DNA of 11,353 nt. It comes from Prolixibacteraceae bacterium. Its GTDB lineage: Bacteria > Bacteroidota > Bacteroidia > Bacteroidales > Prolixibacteraceae. The position numbers were made by a program, and so were the translations under genes. The DNA lies in assembly GCA_027858145.1 (NCBI GenBank), contig JAQIDF010000339.1, positions 1 through 11,353 on the forward strand, given 5' to 3'. Positions 1 to 4,768 of the stretch are shown piece by piece. The notes under the pieces were generated by a model. It made no database searches. It saw only the letters and a list, made by a program, of their open reading frames with translations, and was not told the origin of the DNA. The stretch's first letter is position 1. Each line of letters begins with the position of its first letter.

Positions 1-116
1 AACCAGTCTTTAATAATTATCTTGAAAACTCATGCTATTTTTGACGCTGGTGGCTAATTGCTGTCAGCTATGCTGAAATACTTTTCTGTGTGGCTTTTTT
101 TTGGTAGCTGAGGTGT

Positions 117-956
117 AACCTAATTTGTATTGCGACAATATTATCTTTACTTAGTTGTGAAGAAAATAAAAGTGAACTCAATAATGAGTCAATTAATCTG
201 CACCTGACAGAAGATAGTGAACTCAATATTGAGTCAATTAATCTGTACCTGACAGAAGATTTAGACTTAGCAGAAAAACCAGTATGTTTGACAGTAAATA
301 TTTCATCAATTCAAAAGTTTGACAATACTTACAATTTAGAAAAAGTTGTATCAATAAATGGTGATAATATTTTAATTTCAATTGAAAATATGGAGGATAT
401 GGGAGAATGTGAATATCCACTACATTTGTCAGCTCCTGAACCAGAAAATTATCAATGTTCAGCAAGTACTGATTACTTTACTTTAGAAAACTTGTCAAGG
501 AAGAAATATAATATTGAGATTAATGTTTTTGAGAATTACTATAGTGGCGAGATTGATATTCGGGATCAAATAGCAAAAATATCTTTCAGCGATGATAGAG
601 TAGCTTTATCTAGTTCTGAGATAAATATAGTTCCTGATTCTTGCTTTTTTGGCATATATTACTCATTGACTTCTGATTCTTTAGGATTTAATGAAATGAT
701 TGATAAATTACTTGTGCTAGATTGTAGGCAAATTAAATTAAATCCAGGATTATATAGAGCATTTGAAGTTAATAACAATGGAGATTTAAACCTAAACCCA
801 GGAGTAGAAACCTCTGAACCAACTTTCATTTTAAAATACAACTCAGATTTTAGTATAATACAAAATACTCTTAATGAATTTGTTGCTAAATCAGACGAAA
901 CCTATGGGGTTATTTTTAAGGATAATCTTGGAAACTATTATAATATAAAGAAATAA
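117..956 (+). pseudogene. Lipoprotein-like protein, 5' end damaged (no start codon)
   Basis: The frame is open from 108 to the TAA at 954-956. From 117 it reads NLICIATILSLLSC, a hydrophobic stretch ending in a good lipobox (LLSC, cysteine codon at 156-158), followed by acidic and polar residues (EENKSELN) as in surface-exposed Bacteroidota lipoproteins. No ATG, GTG or TTG lies in frame before the signal; a TAG at 105-107 closes the frame. The first usable in-frame start is TTG at 288, which would give 222 residues and discard the signal. I infer that the true start was lost at a junction near 110-117. If the gene is translated from 288, the product would be cytoplasmic. The body (about 265 residues from the cysteine) is acidic, low in GC and rich in Asn, Ile and Ser. 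I recognise no domain. Its base composition differs from the genes to the right, suggesting acquired DNA. A simple sequencing error at the start remains possible. Confidence 0.6.
171..260. repeat. 45-bp direct tandem repeat, two copies, in frame
   Basis: Copy 1 is 171-215 and copy 2 is 216-260, directly abutting. They differ at two positions only (A/T at codon 5, C/T at codon 11). Each encodes 15 residues: SELNNESINLHLTED and then SELNIESINLYLTED. Both differences change the residue (N to I, H to Y). The unit starts five codons after the lipobox cysteine, so it lengthens the acidic tether between the lipid anchor and the body of the protein. Confidence 0.9.
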
Positions 957-1002
957 ATTATTTAACAACACGATGAAGATGATATCAAATTTTTAAATAA
1001 TC

Positions 1003-1200
1003 AAGATGCCCTTGGTGCAGGATTCGATGGATGTGTTCATCTTTCAGAAACTCGAAGAAAAAACAAGCCGTATCAATGATATTTGGTACCGGGGCGACCG
1101 TGGAAATGTGTTGGACTTGGAAAGTCTCGACCCCGAAGAAGTGAAGTTTGCCTTACTTAGTGCCAGCAAGAAAAGCCCTTTTTTTCAAAAAAAGACATAA
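1003..1200 (+). pseudogene. Remnant resembling the C-terminal part of a mobile-element helicase
   Basis: A short frame (ATG at 1006, TAA at 1198-1200) encodes 64 residues with the core QDSMDVFIFQKLEEKTSRI followed by NDIWYRGDRGNVLD and ESLDPEEVKFAL. This resembles, from memory, the region after the helicase C-terminal motifs in very large SNF2-helicase/N6-methylase proteins of Bacteroidota conjugative elements, where a (D/S)xFxxQKLExK(x)3I pattern precedes an acidic segment. The ATG is probably not a genuine start: the homology-like segment begins at once, and a TAA lies in frame at 994-996. After EVKFALL the sequence turns into a Lys/Ser/Phe-rich tail (ASKKSPFFQKKT), suggesting a second junction. 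Its codon use is GC-richer than the lipoprotein gene just upstream. I call it a fragment broken at both ends; the family assignment is moderate. Confidence 0.45.
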
Positions 1201-1374
1201 AAACATTTTGTTAAATAACACTGAAAGTCAAAAAATAATTGATTTTTCTTTCGATTAAGATTCTTCCATTAAATTTTACTGTTATTTATGTTGAACAAAC
1301 ACTAAAAAACGTCAGTATTTGACATACCAATCCCTTACGCTTAGTGCAAATAATAGTTTTTTTTTAGTATTTTA
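1201..1374. other. AT-rich spacer with no recognisable gene
   Basis: This stretch holds poly-A and poly-T runs and no open frame of note on either strand. It lies just downstream of the minus-strand transposase remnant, so it probably includes the 3' end of that insertion sequence. I could not identify terminal inverted repeats or a target-site duplication. Confidence 0.4.
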
Positions 1375-1665
1375 TCAGGCCGCTATCTTTTGCTTTGAGG
1401 AAACCTCTTTTTGACGTTTGACATTTATTAAATGTTCCCCTATTTTTCTGAGGTTATAAGCACAAACTGACAGCCCAATATACCTTTTGAAGTTATTATA
1501 TCCTTTGTCAGGGCACTTGTCCAGACCCCGGTGTTCAAGCTCATTGATGTTTGACTCAACTGCACTGTGCTTGTGACGGAGTTTCTTGATGATCGGACTG
1601 CGCTCTTCCTCAGCTTCGTCCTTGTTGCATTTTCCTTTCTTTGGGACTGATTCTTTTACACCAAC
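1375..1665 (-). pseudogene. ISNCY-like transposase, C-terminal fragment
   Basis: On the minus strand a frame runs from about 1677 to the TGA whose complement is TCA at 1375-1377. It carries VPKKGKCNKDEAEEERSP, then KHSAVESNINELEHRGLD, KCPDKGYNNFKRYIGLSV and CAYNLRKIGEHL. The series HSAVES..N.LEH.GLD.CPD.G...FKRY......A.NL.K.G is the C-terminal end of DDE transposases annotated as ISNCY (ISLbi1-like); the E in HSAVES is the usual place for the third catalytic acid. No start codon is present. The N-terminal two thirds, with the first two catalytic Asp residues, are missing. Family-like sequence continues to about VPKKGK (1630-1647), beyond which an IS21-type frame appears on the other strand, so the truncation point is about 1645-1665. 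The fragment cannot encode an active enzyme. The class is quite sure; the exact IS family less so. Confidence 0.75.
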
Positions 1666-1835
1666 AGGGGCATAGCATCAAGTCCATGGCCCGCGAGCTT
1701 GGCACGAGCAAAAACACGGTAAAGACCTATCTAAAAAAGGTTGCGGCACTTCAAACAAGCACGGGTGATCTCTTGCAGCTAGATGGCCCTGTATTGGAAA
1801 CCAAGTTACATGCAGGCACGCCATCGTACCCTTAA
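1656..1835 (+). pseudogene. IS21-family IstA transposase, N-terminal fragment
   Basis: The frame encodes LHQQGHSIKSMARELGTSKN followed by TVKTYLKK. This is the N-terminal helix-turn-helix of IS21 IstA (LHxxGxSIxxIARELGxSRxTVKKYL). It continues through DLLQLDGPVLETKLHAGTPSYP and then a TAA at 1833-1835. The segment LLxLDxPVLExKxHAGxPxY is the typical next block of IstA proteins in this phylum. The family is normally several hundred residues long, with a DDE core and an istB ATPase gene downstream. Here both the catalytic core and istB are absent. The frame also runs through an upstream TTG (1641), but the residues there (GLIL) do not clearly belong to the family, so that part probably comes from the neighbouring transposase sequence read in the opposite sense. 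It is an inactive relic bounded by junctions at about 1650 and 1830. Confidence 0.75.
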
Positions 1836-1836
1836 T

Positions 1837-1859
1837 GGCGCGAGTTTGTAACTCGTGCC
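1837..1859. repeat. Hairpin 1, REP-like palindrome
   Basis: A 10-bp stem (1837-1846 with 1850-1859) closes a 3-nt loop (TGT, 1847-1849). All pairs are Watson-Crick except one G.T wobble. The core reads CGAGTT-TGT-AACTCG. It begins a few bases after the IstA fragment ends. There is no downstream T-run, so it is not a typical intrinsic terminator. A diverged second copy lies at 2024-2047. Confidence 0.7.
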
Positions 1860-1922
1860 CAGTAAAAACAAGGCGAGGCAAGTAACAAAAGATTGCATAA
1901 ATAAAATACCTCTATAGCTTCC

Positions 1923-1941
1923 CCTTCGTTTGCAACGAGGG
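1923..1941. repeat. Hairpin 2, related palindrome
   Basis: An 8-bp stem (CCTTCGTT at 1923-1930 with AACGAGGG at 1934-1941, one T.G wobble) closes the loop TGC. The inner arms, CGTT / AACGAG, share the core of the hairpin at 1953-1967. Its 3-nt loop size equals those of its neighbours, which suggests a common origin rather than chance. Confidence 0.55.
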
Positions 1942-1952
1942 ATAAACAACAA

Positions 1953-1967
1953 CTCGTTTTTAACGAG
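1953..1967. repeat. Hairpin 3, related palindrome
   Basis: A perfect 6-bp stem (CTCGTT at 1953-1958 with AACGAG at 1962-1967) closes a TTT loop. It is short and would be weak alone, but it lies 11 bp from hairpin 2 and carries the same CGTT/AACG core and 3-nt loop. Confidence 0.5.
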
Positions 1968-2023
1968 AAAGCATGAACGATAAAAAAGTACAGAATAACA
2001 ACATAAAACGAGAAGCCCCAATA

Positions 2024-2047
2024 GCCCGAGTCTGTTCCTCGTGTCCA
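2024..2047. repeat. Diverged second copy of the hairpin 1 unit
   Basis: The 24 bases here match 1838-1861 at 19 of 24 positions in the same orientation without gaps. The differences include both inner arm bases, so only a short CGAG/CTCG stem (2027-2030 with 2038-2041) remains. The match extends through the flanking GTGYCCA, which argues for true descent from one repeat unit. Confidence 0.55.
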
Positions 2048-2071
2048 GACAACCGGTAAACAAAATATAAA

Positions 2072-2368
2072 ATGAACGTGGAAAATACACATACAAATAC
2101 CGAACAACGATATAGCAGCGTGCATGAAAGCTTTGGCGCAGCACAAGCTGTAACTTGCTTTGCCGGTAACGTACGTGCCACCATTAGCGACCACCGCTTC
2201 CGCGATGCCGACAACGATACCTACTACCCCGAACTGCTAAGCACCAACACCTACTACCCCTTTGGTATGGACATTAGCAGCCTTTCGGTGCAGGTTCTTT
2301 TGTTTAGCCAAACCAAAAATAGTTGTTTTATAGTAACCAATGCAAATCTTTTTTATGCATTTTTGTAA
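2072..2368 (+). pseudogene. RHS-repeat core fragment
   Basis: The frame from ATG 2072 to TAA 2366-2368 encodes 98 residues, but only the middle looks ancestral: GNVRATISDHR at about residues 32-42 (from 2165) and LLSTNTYYPFGMD at about 55-67 (to 2272). GNVRxxxSD followed some 20-25 residues later by xDYYPFGM is the hallmark of the RHS-repeat-associated core region in Bacteroidota YD-repeat proteins. These are large secreted or toxin-carrying proteins of well over a thousand residues. Here the usual YELxNHL is replaced by AVTCFA before GNVR, and the GR-rich continuation after YYPFGM is gone. The residues before 30 and after 70 look unrelated. The fragment is therefore broken on both sides and almost certainly not functional. 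The ATG at 2072 lies just beyond the hairpin cluster and is probably fortuitous. Confidence 0.6.
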
Positions 2369-2394
2369 CAATTTAAATGAAAAGTGTACTTATT
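2362..2394 (+). promoter_or_regulatory. Possible Bacteroidota-type promoter for the ABC exporter genes
   Basis: TTTG at 2362-2365 and TACTTATT at 2387-2394 are 21 bp apart, in the range for the -33 TTTG and -7 TAnnTTTG elements of this phylum. The -7 box is imperfect. It would start transcription about 20 bases before the ATG at 2423. Confidence 0.3.
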
Positions 2395-2422
2395 AGCCAT
2401 AATTTAAAAGAATAACATCACC

Positions 2423-3349
2423 ATGGATTTTTTTAATATCGAAAATGTAAGTAAAAGTTTTTCAAAACATCAGGCCTTAACCGATGTTTCTATCAACATT
2501 AAGCAGGGGCAGGTATTTGGATTGCTTGGGCCTAACGGTGCAGGTAAAACTACACTTATCAGGATCATCAACCAAATTACAGCTCCCGATACCGGCAAGG
2601 TTTATTTTGAAGGCCGTCCTTTGCGCCCCAACGATATTCATCAAATTGGTTATTTGCCCGAGGAGCGTGGCTTATACAAAAAGATGAAAGTAGGAGAGCA
2701 GGCACTTTACCTTGCCCAGTTAAAAGGACTTTCACGCCGCGATGCCCTGAAAAAACTCAAATATTGGTTTGAGAAATTTGAAATTCAGGCCTGGTGGGAT
2801 AAAAAACTCATGGAGCTGTCGAAAGGCATGCAGCAGAAGGTTCAGTTTATATGTACCGTGTTGCACGAGCCAAAGTTGCTCATATTTGATGAGCCATTCA
2901 GTGGTTTTGACCCCATTAATGCCAACTTGCTAAAGCACGAAATACTAAAACTCCGCGACGATGGTGCTACCATCATTTTTTCGACACACAACATGGGGTC
3001 GGTTGAAGAAACATGCGACCATATTGCTCTGATTCATAAGTCGAAAAAAATTCTCGACGGCAATATTTTTGATGTTAAAGAAAAGCATAAAACCAACACG
3101 TACGATGTGGTTTATAAAGGTGAATTTGAGGCATTGCAACGAAATCTTGGAGCTGAATATGAGATTATAACACATAACGAATCGGAAAGGGTGAACGAGC
3201 TGACCATGAAATATTTAAATAGTGACAGTCATAACGATTTGTTAATGAAGATTGCTAAAAATGCTCAAGTGGTTTCATACAGCGAACGCATACCAAGTAT
3301 GAATGAAGTATTTATACAAGAAGTAGAAAGCAACAACTTAAAACCTTGA
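2423..3349 (+). CDS. ABC transporter ATP-binding protein (NatA-like)
   Basis: This 308-residue ATPase powers the membrane permease encoded directly downstream; together they form an exporter in the cytoplasmic membrane. Visible motifs are Walker A GPNGAGKTT (residues 36-44), signature LSKGMQQK (132-139), Walker B LLIFDEP (152-158) with catalytic Glu157, D-loop SGFDP (160-164) and switch His189 in STHNM. The Q-loop position reads YLPEERGLY (77-85), with Glu in place of Gln, which is common in the NatA/YhaQ subfamily. After the nucleotide-binding domain (about 1-215) follows a C-terminal extension (about 216-308) matching the DUF4162-type domain of this group. The start ATG follows an A-rich leader without a strong Shine-Dalgarno. 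The stop TGA at 3347-3349 lies 5 bp before the permease ATG. The substrate is unknown: relatives are linked to sodium or peptide export, but sequence alone cannot decide. The gene is intact and directly follows the decayed island. Confidence 0.9.
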   Translation: MDFFNIENVSKSFSKHQALTDVSINIKQGQVFGLLGPNGAGKTTLIRIINQITAPDTGKVYFEGRPLRPNDIHQIGYLPEERGLYKKMKVGEQALYLAQLKGLSRRDALKKLKYWFEKFEIQAWWDKKLMELSKGMQQKVQFICTVLHEPKLLIFDEPFSGFDPINANLLKHEILKLRDDGATIIFSTHNMGSVEETCDHIALIHKSKKILDGNIFDVKEKHKTNTYDVVYKGEFEALQRNLGAEYEIITHNESERVNELTMKYLNSDSHNDLLMKIAKNAQVVSYSERIPSMNEVFIQEVESNNLKP

Positions 3350-3354
3350 ACAAA

Positions 3355-4704
3355 ATGAATAAAACCTGGATCATATTTAAACGAGAATATCTTACAAGGG
3401 TTAAAAAGAAATCCTTTTTACTGTTAACGCTTCTTACGCCATTGCTGTTTGCAGGCATTATGTTTTTGCCCGCTTATCTTGCAAACCGCGAAAGTCAGGA
3501 GGAGCACAAAGTTGCTGTGCTTGACCGCTCAGCTCTTTTTCTGGGCGAATTGAACGACTCAAAATCAACTAACTTTCATTTTATTCAACAAGAGGAATTT
3601 GATGATGTGAAAGATAACTTAAAGGATAACGAGTATTATGCGCTGTTGGAAATTCCTGAGAATATTATATCAGCAAACAGGGTGATTGTTTACTCGCACA
3701 AACAAATCAATTTGGACGTAAAAAACCATATTGATGACGAGCTTGAAGGTAATTTAGAAAACAAAAAGCGTACAGAATTAATTGAAAGAGTTGGCGTTCC
3801 CGACCTGGAAGAACAGCTGAATAATACACGTACCAGTATATCGGTTGAAACGATAAAACTCACTGAAGACGGTAAAGGGAAAAAGGGTTCAACTGAAATT
3901 GCAATGGGCATTGGTTTTGCAGCCGGTTTTCTAATTTACATGTTTGTGTTTATTTACGGTAGCATGGTTATGCGTGGCGTTACCGAAGAGAAACAAAATC
4001 GTATTGTCGAGATAATTATTTCTTCAGCTAAACCTATTCAACTCATGATGGGAAAAATTATTGGGCTTGCTGCAGTGGGCTTAACCCAGTTTCTGATTTG
4101 GGTGATTCTGATGGGTGGTATATTTATTGGAGCCAAATCGATGTTTATTGATGAAGATGCCATGCAGCAAATGGCTCAAAGCCAAAGTGTGATGATGTCG
4201 AACAATGAAGCGACAGCACAAATAATGGAAAACATTGAGCCGGATAAAATTCAGCAGTTTTATGAGCAAATTCAGGGAATTAATTTTACTCAGATTATCT
4301 TCCTCTTCCTTGTGTATTTCTTACTGGGGTACTTGCTTTATAGCTCTCTGATGGCCGCAGTGGCTTCTGCCGTCGATTCCGAAGAAGATATGAATCAGTT
4401 TATGATCCCTATAACAGTGCCCTTAATTGCAGCTATTATTATTCTGACCAATGTGATTAAAAATCCTGAAGGGTCGCTGGCTTTTTGGGCATCGCATATA
4501 CCATTTACATCACCAATTATTATGATGGTGCGTATTCCGTTTGGTGTACCATGGTACGAGATTCTTATTTCTATTGCCATTCTGGCCGCCTCAACTTTTG
4601 GCGCAATTTGGATGGCAGCAAAAATTTACCGGACCGGTATTTTAATGTATGGAAAGAAACCAAGTTGGAAAGAGCTTGGAAAATGGCTGACATACAAGAG
4701 TTAA
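3355..4704 (+). CDS. ABC-2 type transporter permease (NatB-like)
   Basis: This is the membrane partner of the preceding ATPase, 449 residues from ATG 3355. An in-frame TTG at 3346 overlaps the upstream stop and would add three residues; I prefer the ATG because MNKTWIIFKREYL is the usual N-terminus of the family. The layout is typical. A basic amphipathic start is followed by TM1 (about 21-43), then a large extracytoplasmic domain (about 44-185) and TM2 (about 188-210). Next is the cytoplasmic ABC-2 signature GVTEEKQNRIVEIIISS, which follows MR. Four more membrane spans follow between about 238 and 430, interrupted by a Met/Gln-rich insertion (AMQQMAQSQSVMMS) in the second extracytoplasmic loop. 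The NatB/YhaP group is the closest match I recognise. Transcription should end at the hairpin at 4726-4760, so the two genes form a self-contained operon. The substrate cannot be told from sequence. Confidence 0.88.
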   Translation: MNKTWIIFKREYLTRVKKKSFLLLTLLTPLLFAGIMFLPAYLANRESQEEHKVAVLDRSALFLGELNDSKSTNFHFIQQEEFDDVKDNLKDNEYYALLEIPENIISANRVIVYSHKQINLDVKNHIDDELEGNLENKKRTELIERVGVPDLEEQLNNTRTSISVETIKLTEDGKGKKGSTEIAMGIGFAAGFLIYMFVFIYGSMVMRGVTEEKQNRIVEIIISSAKPIQLMMGKIIGLAAVGLTQFLIWVILMGGIFIGAKSMFIDEDAMQQMAQSQSVMMSNNEATAQIMENIEPDKIQQFYEQIQGINFTQIIFLFLVYFLLGYLLYSSLMAAVASAVDSEEDMNQFMIPITVPLIAAIIILTNVIKNPEGSLAFWASHIPFTSPIIMMVRIPFGVPWYEILISIAILAASTFGAIWMAAKIYRTGILMYGKKPSWKELGKWLTYKS

Positions 4705-4725
4705 AAAAAATATTTTAAAAAATAT

Positions 4726-4760
4726 AAAAAGCGCGGAGGATCAAATTCTTCGCGCTTTTT
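4726..4760. terminator. Bidirectional rho-independent terminator
   Basis: A-run plus GCGCG (4726-4735) pairs with CGCGC plus T-run (4751-4760). The stem extends inward five more pairs (4736-4740 with 4746-4750, two G.T wobbles) around the loop TCAAA. With A5 on the left and T5 on the right it ends transcripts from both sides. It lies 21 bp after the permease stop and 8 bp before the stop of the convergent hydrolase gene. Confidence 0.92.
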
Positions 4761-4768
4761 GTTATGGC

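Noticed and set aside
1..116. Possible end of a mobile element or gene before the lipoprotein frame
   Set aside because: Short frames on either strand (for example one ending at 44) have no recognisable motif, and no inverted repeat could be identified; the origin is left open.
1293..1319. Short inverted repeat (GTCA / TGAC) as an IS end
   Set aside because: Only four pairs, with no matching partner at the other boundary of the transposase remnant.
1837..1859. Intrinsic terminator
   Set aside because: The stem is strong but lacks a T-run on either strand and follows only a gene fragment.
1837..2047. CRISPR array
   Set aside because: The repeated units are palindromes at uneven distances (about 20-70 bp), differ in sequence and have no spacers of equal length or cas genes.
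1806..2214. Overlapping minus-strand frames of 84-120 codons
   Set aside because: They run across the hairpin cluster and the RHS remnant in several frames at once, are Cys/Phe-rich and resemble no protein; they arise from low stop density.
3346..3354. TTG start for the ABC-2 permease
   Set aside because: It overlaps the ATPase stop and adds only three residues; the ATG at 3355 gives the usual family N-terminus.
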